This document shows positions 8,576 through 15,344 of a stretch of 42,657 nucleotides of DNA, piece by piece. Both the position numbers and the translations under genes were made by a program. Under the pieces are notes generated by a model. That model did not search any database, was not told where the DNA came from, and was given only the letters and a program-made list of their open reading frames with translations. Origin of the DNA: CAZWDL01 sp964632995 (lineage in GTDB: Bacteria > Bacteroidota > Bacteroidia > Chitinophagales > Saprospiraceae); assembly GCA_964632995.1 (NCBI GenBank), contig CAZWDL010000062.1:1-42657 (forward strand), written 5' to 3'. Positions within the stretch are counted from its first letter, which is position 1; each line of letters begins with the position of its first letter.

Positions 8576-9823
8576 TTATTCTACTTCGTCTTCAAATTCT
8601 GCTGCCAGGATTTGCATTACTTCATCTACCGTCTCCTCTTCCAGGTCGGTACGGCGCAGCAACTCCTCTTTATTGAGTTCCAGCACACTTCGTGCGGTAT
8701 CGCATCCGATGCCTTTGAGGGAGTCGATTACCCAGGCATCGATTTCATCGGCAAATTCTTCGAGATCGACGTCATCGATTTCGACTTCTTCCGTATTGCG
8801 ATAGACATCGATTTCGTAGCCGGTTAACTGGCTGGCCAATTTGATGTTGGTGCCTCCCTTACCGATGGCCAGGGATACCTGGTCGGGTTCGAGGTATACA
8901 TTGGCCCGCATATTATCCGTATCCAGGTCAATACTGCTGACTTTGGAGGGCGTCAGGGCGCGCTGGATAAAGAGCAGAATGTTGTTGGTGTAGTTAATAA
9001 TATCGATGTTCTCGTTATTGAGCTCCCGGACGATACCATGAATTCGCGATCCTTTCATACCCACACAGGCGCCTACCGGATCGATACGATCGTCGTAGGA
9101 CTCTACGGCCACCTTTGCCCGGTCGCCGGGAATGCGAACGATACGACGCACGGTAATCAACCCATCTTCAATTTCGGGAACTTCCTGTTCGAGCAGCTTT
9201 TCCAGGAACAGACTATCTGTTCTACTAACGATGACGATGGGATTATTGTTTTTCATTTCCACCTTGCGGATCACGCCGCGCACCATATCCCCTTTGCGGA
9301 AAAAATCCCCGCGGACCATCTCATTACGCGGCAGCACCAGCTCGGTGCCGGTGGCGTCGTCCAAAATGAGGATTTCCTTTTTCAGGATTTGGTGAACCTC
9401 ACCGAGTATGATATCACCGACGCGTTCGCTGTAGCGGCGGTAAACTTCGTCCTTCTCCAGCTCCATAATCCGGGAGATCAGCGTTTGACGCGCGGCCATG
9501 ATGGCGCGGCGGCCGAAATCTTCCAGGTGGAGTTGCTCGTAGCACTCCTCTCCTATCTCGTAGTCTTCATCAATGGACAGGGCTTCCGAAATAGAGATCT
9601 GGCTGCGGTCATCCGTGACCTCGCCGTCGGGTACAATTTCGCGGACGCGCCAGAGTTCAAGGTCACCTTTAGTGGTGTTGACAATGACGTCGAAGTTTTC
9701 ATCCGATCCGTACTTTTTCCGGATCAGGGTGCGAAATACGTCTTCGAGCACCCGCACCATCGTGGGACGATCGATATTTTTTCCGGCTTTGAATTCCGCG
9801 AAGGTATCAACCAGATTCATCAT
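8576..9823 (-). CDS. nusA: Transcription termination/antitermination factor NusA
   Basis: RNA polymerase-associated factor acting in pausing, intrinsic termination and rRNA antitermination; 415 residues, the length of a NusA with a short or reduced C-terminal repeat region. The N-terminal polymerase-binding domain covers about residues 1-130, followed by an S1 domain (GTELVLPRNEMV and RGDFFRKGDMVRGVI) and two KH domains with DPVGACVGMKGSRI and VSLAIGKGGTNIKLA. The acidic tail (DEVMQILAAEFEDEVE) contains one helix-hairpin-like segment. Two adjacent ATG codons at 9823 and 9820 could both start it. It follows rimP after 11 bases, so the two are co-transcribed. Confidence 0.97.
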   Translation of the reverse strand: MMNLVDTFAEFKAGKNIDRPTMVRVLEDVFRTLIRKKYGSDENFDVIVNTTKGDLELWRVREIVPDGEVTDDRSQISISEALSIDEDYEIGEECYEQLHLEDFGRRAIMAARQTLISRIMELEKDEVYRRYSERVGDIILGEVHQILKKEILILDDATGTELVLPRNEMVRGDFFRKGDMVRGVIRKVEMKNNNPIVIVSRTDSLFLEKLLEQEVPEIEDGLITVRRIVRIPGDRAKVAVESYDDRIDPVGACVGMKGSRIHGIVRELNNENIDIINYTNNILLFIQRALTPSKVSSIDLDTDNMRANVYLEPDQVSLAIGKGGTNIKLASQLTGYEIDVYRNTEEVEIDDVDLEEFADEIDAWVIDSLKGIGCDTARSVLELNKEELLRRTDLEEETVDEVMQILAAEFEDEVE

Positions 9824-9834
9824 ATCTTTAAGTA

Positions 9835-10305
9835 TTAGAATGAAATTTTAACAACTGCTTTTTCAATTGCATTAAACGGAATGTTGTGTTTTACCATTTC
9901 CGTCTTTTTGCGTTTGCCTTCTTTTTTCCTGACCTTTTCTTCTATCGTTACGCTCATTTCATCAACGGCGATCAGGGTGCCGGTATGGGGTTTGCCTTCC
10001 TTTACGTGAATTTCCAGCTTGCGTCCGATGTTCTTCGGATATTGCCGCTTTTTTTGCAGCGGCCGGTCTACACCGGGAGAGGAAACCTCCAAAACGTATT
10101 TCTCACCCAACCATTCTTCTTCCTCTATATGGTGTTCCAGAAACCGGCTGATCTTCCGGCAAGTGTCGAAAGTAACACCTGTATCGCTATCGATAAAAAC
10201 CTCAACCTTATTATTGTTGTGCTTTACTTCGATCAGGAAACAGTCAGAAAAGGCTTCTTCTTTAAATTTCTCCTCCAGGAGCGCTTCGATCTTTCTTTCT
10301 ATCAC
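9835..10305 (-). CDS. rimP: Ribosome maturation factor RimP
   Basis: Cytoplasmic factor needed for assembly of the 30S ribosomal subunit; 156 residues, the usual length. The N-terminal alpha/beta domain contains IEVKHNNNKVEVFIDSDTGVTFDTCRKISRF in split form, then the strongly conserved YVLEVSSPGVDRPLQ near residue 80. The C-terminal Sm-like beta barrel carries GRKLEIHV and GTLIAVDE. The only suitable start is a GTG at 10305; no in-frame ATG lies close upstream. It begins the rimP-nusA unit, and a terminator-like hairpin lies 28-56 bases upstream of its start. Confidence 0.95.
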   Translation of the reverse strand: MIERKIEALLEEKFKEEAFSDCFLIEVKHNNNKVEVFIDSDTGVTFDTCRKISRFLEHHIEEEEWLGEKYVLEVSSPGVDRPLQKKRQYPKNIGRKLEIHVKEGKPHTGTLIAVDEMSVTIEEKVRKKEGKRKKTEMVKHNIPFNAIEKAVVKISF

Positions 10306-10332
10306 GTTGCGTATTCTGTATGTATATATACC

Positions 10333-10361
10333 AAAAAGAGGGAACCGGAAGTTCCCTCTTT
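10333..10361 (-). promoter_or_regulatory. Terminator-like hairpin in the rimP-nusA leader
   Basis: An 11-base-pair perfect stem (10335-10345 with 10351-10361, core AGAGGGAAC) and a 5-base loop are followed on the minus strand by five T. It lies between the TATCTTTG element at 10389-10382 and the rimP GTG, so it should be inside the transcript leader. That position suggests an attenuator for the operon that encodes NusA. As no gene ends just upstream on this strand, it is not a plain end-of-gene terminator. Confidence 0.6.
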
Positions 10362-10381
10362 CAAAATTTTAATTCTTGGAA

Positions 10382-10389
10382 CAAAGATA
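10382..10389 (-). promoter_or_regulatory. Bacteroidota -7 element upstream of rimP
   Basis: The minus strand reads TATCTTTG, an exact TAnnTTTG match, about 77 bases before the rimP GTG. It is divergent from the mqnC promoter element. Confidence 0.5.
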
Positions 10390-10443
10390 GGAAATTTCCG
10401 GGATTAATACCAGCATTACCTAAAGAACTGAAAATCTTTACTA

Positions 10444-10473
10444 TTGCCACAAACTACCTCTTTTGTATCTTTG
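10444..10473 (+). promoter_or_regulatory. Promoter of mqnC (-33 TTG, -7 TATCTTTG)
   Basis: TTG at 10444-10446 and TATCTTTG at 10466-10473 are separated by 19 bases, the Bacteroidota primary sigma factor arrangement. The expected start point leaves a leader of about 20 bases before the mqnC ATG. Confidence 0.65.
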
Positions 10474-10501
10474 TTCCACATAAGAAATAAGAAATTGACA
10501 T

Positions 10502-11644
10502 ATGAGTATTGATGATCTCCTCCAACGGGCGCTCCGGCTGGAAGCGCTCAACGCAGAAGAAGGCGTTTTTCTCTTCGAACAGGCGACGAGCGCCGAGCTG
10601 ATGCACGTAGCCAACAGGCTGCGGCAGCAGCACGTGCCAGGCAACGTGGTCACCTGGATTATCGACCGCAACTCGAACACGACCAACGTCTGCGTCGCCA
10701 ACTGCAAATTCTGCAACTTCTACCGGCGCCCGGGACACGAAGAGGCCTATACCACCTCCATTGAAGAATACAAGAAAAAAATCGATGAGCTCTTCCGTTA
10801 CGGGGGTGAGCAGTTGCTGCTGCAGGGTGGTCATCATCCCGATCTCGGCCTGTCCTTCTATGTCGATCTCTTTAGGGAACTCAAATCCCTTTACCCCAGT
10901 CTCAAACTGCACGCCCTGGGGCCTCCGGAAATCGCCCACATCACCAAGCTGGAGGGGACTTCTCATAAAGAAGTACTGCAGGCGCTCAAAGACGCCGGGC
11001 TGGACTCCCTGCCGGGCGCGGGCGCCGAAATTCTGTCGGACCGCGTGCGGCGCCTCGTCTCCAAAGGTAAATGCGGCGCTCAGGAATGGCTCGACGTGAT
11101 GCGCGCCGCCCACCAGATCGGATTGACTACCTCGGCCACCATGATGTTCGGCCACGTGGAAACCAACCTCGAACGCATGGAACACCTGGTCAAGATCCGG
11201 GAGGTGCAAGCCGTAAAGCCGGCCGGCGCCAAGGGTTTCCTCGCCTTCATCCCCTGGCCCTTCCAGGATTACGATACGATCCTGCGCCGCCTCAAGCGCG
11301 CGCGCAACACCTGCACGGGCGACGAATACATCCGCATGATCGCTATGAGCCGCATCATGCTGCCCAACGTGACCAACATCCAGGCCTCCTGGCTGACGGT
11401 AGGCAAACAGGTCGCCCAGCTGTGCCTGCACGCGGGCGCCAATGATTTCGGCTCCATCATGATCGAGGAAAACGTGGTAAGCGCCGCCGGCGCCCGCTAC
11501 CGCTTCACCGCCGACGGCATCCAGGAGGCCATCCGCGAAGCGGGTTTTACACCGCAGCTGCGCAACCAGGAGTACGAGTACCGGAAATTACCCGAGAATA
11601 TCGTCAACCAGGAGCTGGACCGGAAGGCGATGATTGTGGATTGA
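10502..11644 (+). CDS. mqnC: Cyclic dehypoxanthinyl futalosine synthase (MqnC)
   Basis: Radical SAM enzyme of the futalosine route to menaquinone; it cyclises dehypoxanthine futalosine. The protein is 380 residues. The iron-sulfur motif CxxxCxxC is formed by Cys64, Cys68 and Cys71 (CVANCKFC). Family blocks follow: GGEQLLLQGGHHPDL, LHALGPPEI, DAGLDSLPGAGAEIL, TTSATMMFGHVET, GFLAFIPWPFQ and the late GANDFGSIMIEENVVSAAG. MqnE, the other radical SAM enzyme of the pathway, is similar, but the DSLPGAGAEIL, ATMMFGHVET and IPWPF combination fits MqnC better. The start ATG sits just after a good promoter. A purine nucleoside phosphorylase gene follows after 17 bases. Confidence 0.9.
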   Translation: MSIDDLLQRALRLEALNAEEGVFLFEQATSAELMHVANRLRQQHVPGNVVTWIIDRNSNTTNVCVANCKFCNFYRRPGHEEAYTTSIEEYKKKIDELFRYGGEQLLLQGGHHPDLGLSFYVDLFRELKSLYPSLKLHALGPPEIAHITKLEGTSHKEVLQALKDAGLDSLPGAGAEILSDRVRRLVSKGKCGAQEWLDVMRAAHQIGLTTSATMMFGHVETNLERMEHLVKIREVQAVKPAGAKGFLAFIPWPFQDYDTILRRLKRARNTCTGDEYIRMIAMSRIMLPNVTNIQASWLTVGKQVAQLCLHAGANDFGSIMIEENVVSAAGARYRFTADGIQEAIREAGFTPQLRNQEYEYRKLPENIVNQELDRKAMIVD

Positions 11645-11661
11645 TTCTGAAAACATATTCC

Positions 11662-12495
11662 ATGGATAACCACCCATTACTCTACGACAAGATCCAGGAA
11701 GCGATCGCCTTCATTCGCTCGCAAACGAAATTCACTCCCCGCTTCGGCATCATCCTCGGTACCGGGCTGGGTAACCTGACCGACGAGATCGAGGTCGCCG
11801 TCGAAATCCCTTACGGAGAGATTCCGCACTTCCCCGTTTCCACTGTACAGAGTCACCAGGGCAAGCTGATCTTCGGCACGCTTGACGGACACCCTATCGT
11901 GGCTATGGCCGGCCGTTTCCACTACTACGAAGGCTATTCCATGAAGCAAGTCACTTTTCCCGTAAGGGTGCTGAAGTTTCTGGGGATCGAGCGGCTGATC
12001 ATCTCCAACGCCGCGGGCAGCGTCAGCCAGCACATCTTTATGGGCGACCTGGTTTTTATCAAAGACCATATTAACCTGCACGCCGAAAACCCACTGCGAG
12101 GGGAGAACGATGAGCGCCTCGGCCCCCGCTTTCCCGATATGCTCCACACCTACGAGCGCCGCCTCAATGCCAAAGCCCTGGAAATTGCCCGCCGGCACGG
12201 CATTCCCGCACATGAGGGTATCTACCTCGGCCTGCAGGGCCCCAACCTGGAAACACCCGCCGAGTACACCATGGCCCACCGCCTGGGCGCCGACCTGGTG
12301 GGTATGTCGACCATCCCCGAAGTACTGGTCGCCCGTCATATGGAGCTACCGGTCTTCGTCATCTCGGTTGCAACAAATAAATGCTATCCAATAGAGGAGA
12401 TACAAGAGACTACGGTGGAGGACGTAATCGCCGCTGCCGAGGAAGCGGAACCGCGGATGCGGACGATTGTGAAGGAGCTGCTGGACTTTCTTTAA
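11662..12495 (+). CDS. Purine nucleoside phosphorylase (trimeric type)
   Basis: Cytoplasmic phosphorylase that splits purine nucleosides with phosphate into base and ribose 1-phosphate; 277 residues. Motifs of the trimeric inosine/guanosine family are visible: GIILGTGLGNL (phosphate loop), VQSHQGKL, GRFHYYEGYSM, ISNAAGSV, KDHINL, the purine-binding GLQGPNLETPAEY with its glutamate, VGMSTIPEVLVARH, and VATNKC with the base-binding Asn. The ATG at 11662 is preferred; a TTG at 11641 overlaps the end of mqnC and adds residues unlike the family. The gene probably shares the mqnC transcript. The futalosine route releases a purine base, so a link is conceivable, but general salvage is the simpler role. 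Confidence 0.93.
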   Translation: MDNHPLLYDKIQEAIAFIRSQTKFTPRFGIILGTGLGNLTDEIEVAVEIPYGEIPHFPVSTVQSHQGKLIFGTLDGHPIVAMAGRFHYYEGYSMKQVTFPVRVLKFLGIERLIISNAAGSVSQHIFMGDLVFIKDHINLHAENPLRGENDERLGPRFPDMLHTYERRLNAKALEIARRHGIPAHEGIYLGLQGPNLETPAEYTMAHRLGADLVGMSTIPEVLVARHMELPVFVISVATNKCYPIEEIQETTVEDVIAAAEEAEPRMRTIVKELLDFL

Positions 12496-12634
12496 GTTTA
12501 GAAGTTTAGACGGGCCGACGCTGTCGGCCCTGGTTTAGAAGTTTAGAAGGTCTGAAACCGGAAATTTCGTTTTCAGACCTTCTAAACTTCTAAACCCGCC
12601 GCCCCAGCGGGGCGAGTATCTAAACTTCTAAACT
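12495..12634. repeat. Cloverleaf-like nested inverted repeat between convergent genes
   Basis: This 140-base block fills the gap between the phosphorylase stop and the aconitase stop. An outer 16-base-pair stem (12495-12510 with 12619-12634) encloses three arms: GGGCCGAC/GTCGGCCC with a 3-base loop (12512-12530), a perfect 25-base-pair hairpin with a 13-base loop (12533-12595), and CGCCCC/GGGGCG with a 3-base loop (12600-12614). The outer and central stems are built from the octamer TTTAGAAG and its complement. No T-run follows, so it is not an ordinary terminator. A non-autonomous repeat element is the likely identity; function unknown. Confidence 0.85.
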
Positions 12635-14599
12635 CTACCCAAGCGCCTCTTCCCTCTCCTTGAAGTAATTAATAATATTCCCCGCCAGGATGACATCGAC
12701 CTGGCGCTCGCTGAGCGAGTGCTTGACGGGGATCTCCTTATCCTGCGTCTTGTTTTTGACGATGATCTCCTCACCCGATTCGATGCACTCGCGCAGGTTT
12801 TCCAGGTGTAGCACGTCGCCCTGCTCGATTTTATCGTAATCGCCCTTGTTGGCGAATTCCAATGGCAGGATGCCAAAGTTGGCCAGGTTCTGCCAGCCAA
12901 TTCGGGCGTAGCTCTTGGCGATGACGGCCAGCTGCCCCAGGTATTTGGGCGCCAGGGCGGCGTGCTCGCGGCTGGAGCCCTGTGCGTAGTTTTCCCCCGC
13001 TACCACGATGTGGCCGGGATATTCCTCTTTGGTCTTCATAGCGCGATCGTAGAAGGTGTCGTCTATAATAATATAGGAGTACTTGCTGATCTCCGGGATA
13101 TTGGAGCGCAGCGGCAGCACCTCGGCGCCGGCGCGCAGGATCTCATCGGTAGAGACATCATCTTCCATCTTGAGCAAAACGGGGGCGTCGTATTCATCCA
13201 TGTAGGGATCAAAATCGGGGATGGAGACGATGTTGGGGCCTTTGATGAGTTCCACGTCTTCGCCGTTTTCGGCGGGCGCCAGCAGCATTTTGGTGTTAGT
13301 GGTTTCCTTTTCAGGATACTGGTAGCGGGGATATTTCATCCCGTATATTTCTTCCAGGTCGCGCGGATCAGTGATCTTGCCGGTCAGGGCGGCCGCGCCG
13401 GCCGTTTCCGGACTGCAGAGATACACCTGATCATCGAGGGTGCCGGAGCGGCCCGGGAAGTTACGCGGGAAGGTGCGCAGGCTGATCTTGCCGGAGGCGG
13501 GCGCCTGTCCCATGCCGATACAGCCCATGCAACCCGACTGGTGGAAGCGTCCGCCGGCGTGGATGAGGTGGAAAAATTCCTCGCCAAGATTTTCGATGAG
13601 CTGCCGGGAGGTGGGGTTGATGTCGAAGCTGATGTCTTCATCAGCGGTTTGGCCTTTGACGATCTGGGCGACGGTCCAGAAGTCACGGATGCCCGGGTTG
13701 GCCGAAGAACCGATGACGACCTGATGGACTTCCTGACCGGCTACTTCGCGCACCGGTACAACGTTGCCCGGTGAGGTAGGCTTCGCGATCAGGGGTTCCA
13801 GTTGGGACAGATCGATGGTTTCGTAGTCATCGTATTCGGCGCCTTCGTCGGCGACCAGTTCGGTGTAATCTTCTTCGCGGTGCTGCGAGCGCAGGAAGCG
13901 GCGCACCTCTTCGTCGGCGGGGAATACGGTGGTGGTGGCGCCCATCTCGGTGCCCATATTGGCGATGACGTGGCGGTCCATGGCGCTCAGACTATTGAGG
14001 CCTTCGCCAAAATACTCGACGATGTAGCCGACGCCGCCTTCGACATCGTAGCGGCGCAGCATCTCCAGGATGACATCCTTGGCGCTCACCCAGTCGGGCA
14101 GTTTGCCCTTTAGTTCAACACCCAATACTTTAGGCATCTTGACGAAATAGGGCTTACCGAGGGCGGCGGCCGCCACGTCGAGCCCGCCCGTGCCGATGGC
14201 GAGCATGCCGAGGGAGCCCGCAGCGGGCGTGTGGCTGTCGGAGCCGATCATCGTCTTGCCGGGCTTGCCAAATCGCTCCTGGTGCACGGGGTGACTCACG
14301 CCGTTGCCCGGCCGGCTGTACCAGTAGCCGAACTTTTCGGAAGCAGATTGCAGAAAGATGTGATCGTCGGCATTCTTATTATCGCTCTGCAGCAGGTTGT
14401 GGTCAACGTACTGCACAGCGGTCTCTACCTTGACGTGGTCGAGCCCCATGGCTTCGAGTTCAAGCATGACAAGGGTGCCGGTGGCGTCCTGCTGTAATAT
14501 TTGGTCTATTTTGATTCCGATCTCGGTACCGGGCTTCATTTTGCCTTCGACGAGATGCGAGGAGATGAGTTTCTGGGTGACGTTCATTGCTTCTGGCAT
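12635..14599 (-). CDS. Aconitate hydratase, Aquifex type
   Basis: TCA-cycle enzyme interconverting citrate and isocitrate, 654 residues, matching the short Aquifex-type aconitases (about 650) rather than the 750-900-residue types. Domain signs include MIGSDSHTPAAGSLGMLAIGTGG split over residues 117-137, CMGCIGMG (Cys357 and Cys360), LRTFPRNFPGRSG, the LCSPETAGAAALTG block (Cys395) and the swivel-domain substrate loop YAQGSSREHAAL. The canonical first cluster ligand, in GSCTNS, is replaced: the sequence reads GSSANP with Ser299 (codon TCG at 13705-13703). The start at 14599 (MPEAMNVT) is chosen over 14650; 14587 is also possible. It converges with the phosphorylase gene across the nested repeat. 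Confidence 0.93.
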   Translation of the reverse strand: MPEAMNVTQKLISSHLVEGKMKPGTEIGIKIDQILQQDATGTLVMLELEAMGLDHVKVETAVQYVDHNLLQSDNKNADDHIFLQSASEKFGYWYSRPGNGVSHPVHQERFGKPGKTMIGSDSHTPAAGSLGMLAIGTGGLDVAAAALGKPYFVKMPKVLGVELKGKLPDWVSAKDVILEMLRRYDVEGGVGYIVEYFGEGLNSLSAMDRHVIANMGTEMGATTTVFPADEEVRRFLRSQHREEDYTELVADEGAEYDDYETIDLSQLEPLIAKPTSPGNVVPVREVAGQEVHQVVIGSSANPGIRDFWTVAQIVKGQTADEDISFDINPTSRQLIENLGEEFFHLIHAGGRFHQSGCMGCIGMGQAPASGKISLRTFPRNFPGRSGTLDDQVYLCSPETAGAAALTGKITDPRDLEEIYGMKYPRYQYPEKETTNTKMLLAPAENGEDVELIKGPNIVSIPDFDPYMDEYDAPVLLKMEDDVSTDEILRAGAEVLPLRSNIPEISKYSYIIIDDTFYDRAMKTKEEYPGHIVVAGENYAQGSSREHAALAPKYLGQLAVIAKSYARIGWQNLANFGILPLEFANKGDYDKIEQGDVLHLENLRECIESGEEIIVKNKTQDKEIPVKHSLSERQVDVILAGNIINYFKEREEALG

Positions 14600-14896
14600 A
14601 GGTGCTTGGTTTTTTCTTTTTTTGACAGCAACGAAAGTGAGGATGTTCAATGGAGGGGCTTAATCCCTCGGCTTAGCTGCTTCGACTTGCGTTGGGCGTC
14701 GGGGGCAGATGTGTGGAACCGCTCGCCACGCGTCCTCCGAAGACGATTCCACCCGCCTGGCAGGTCCCCGGCGCAATGGGGTCATCGTGCAGTTCCAAGA
14801 TACTGGGGAAGGTGGTTTTGCCTAGTGGCTTCGGCATTAGTGACATGCATGGCACGCAAAAACAGCAGGCCTTGGGAAAGCGCCTCCCGATGCGGA
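14600..14896. other. Unassigned GC-rich region upstream of aconitase
   Basis: About 300 bases without a gene I can support. It is rich in short self-complementary segments, for example GTGGAA near 14713 with TTCCAC near 14745 enclosing a CGTC/GACG hairpin, and GAGGG/CCCTC near 14653-14670. Open frames exist on both strands, but none has recognisable protein features. It could be a leader for the aconitase mRNA, a small RNA or a gene remnant. Confidence 0.35.
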
Positions 14897-15076
14897 TCAC
14901 GCCCGCAGCACCCTTACGATCGCCGTGCCCAGCAGCAGAGCGATTAGCAGGAAGCCCATAAAGGAGTACCACTCATTGGAAAGGTGGTCCATTACACCGG
15001 AATCGGAGATTTTGTAAACGCCGTAGGCAGAGGCGAGAATCAACAAGAGAATGCCGAGGATTTGTTTAAGTCGCAT
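14897..15076 (-). CDS. Small two-helix membrane protein
   Basis: Unrecognised 59-residue protein starting at the ATG at 15076 (a GTG at 15085 would add three residues). Residues 5-22 (LKQILGILLLILASAYGV) and about 40-55 (FMGFLLIALLLGTAIV) look like two transmembrane helices, joined by a polar linker with SNEWYSF. It ends in VRVLRA. The hydrophobic pattern and lack of a competing better frame support a real gene. It is the only gene in this gap and is on the same strand as aconitase. Function unknown. Confidence 0.6.
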   Translation of the reverse strand: MRLKQILGILLLILASAYGVYKISDSGVMDHLSNEWYSFMGFLLIALLLGTAIVRVLRA

Positions 15077-15159
15077 GATTTTCACGGGATTGGTAAAAAA
15101 ATACGGTCACAAGTTAAGGCCAATCGGGAGGAAAATCCAGTGATCCGGATCACCAATTC

Positions 15160-15270
15160 GAAGTCGGAAGTGCGAATTCAGAAGTCGGAATGGCGAGCGA
15201 AGGCTGAGGAACGGCGGCTTTTCCATTTCCGGTTTTCCTTTCCGACTTCCGACTTTCCCCTTCGCACTTT
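15160..15270. repeat. Inverted repeat built on GAAGTCGG heptamers
   Basis: Outer arms AAGTGCGAA (15168-15176) and TTCGCACTT (15261-15269) and inner arms GAAGTCGGAA (15181-15190) and TTCCGACTTC (15240-15249) are nested exact reverse complements. A further GAAGTCGG copy precedes them at 15160. The same heptamer is found in tandem at 40565-40610. Confidence 0.7.
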
Positions 15271-15276
15271 AATCTC

Positions 15277-15284
15277 TATTTTTG
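15277..15284 (+). promoter_or_regulatory. Bacteroidota -7 element upstream of uvrA
   Basis: TATTTTTG matches TAnnTTTG and lies 60 bases before the first uvrA ATG, directly after the inverted repeat. A -33 element is not clear. Confidence 0.5.
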
Positions 15285-15344
15285 CGGTTTGCGAAACCCC
15301 CATAAGCCTTTAGGTGTTAACAGTCTGTTTCGCGCAGTTGCAGT

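Noticed and set aside
10502..11644. Assignment as MqnE (aminodeoxyfutalosine synthase)
   Set aside because: The conserved blocks after the radical SAM motif fit MqnC better; an alignment with both families would settle it.
14673..14972. A 99-codon minus-strand frame and an 89-codon plus-strand frame upstream of aconitase
   Set aside because: Neither has recognisable motifs, and the minus-strand frame overlaps the small membrane protein. Kept only as an unexplained region.
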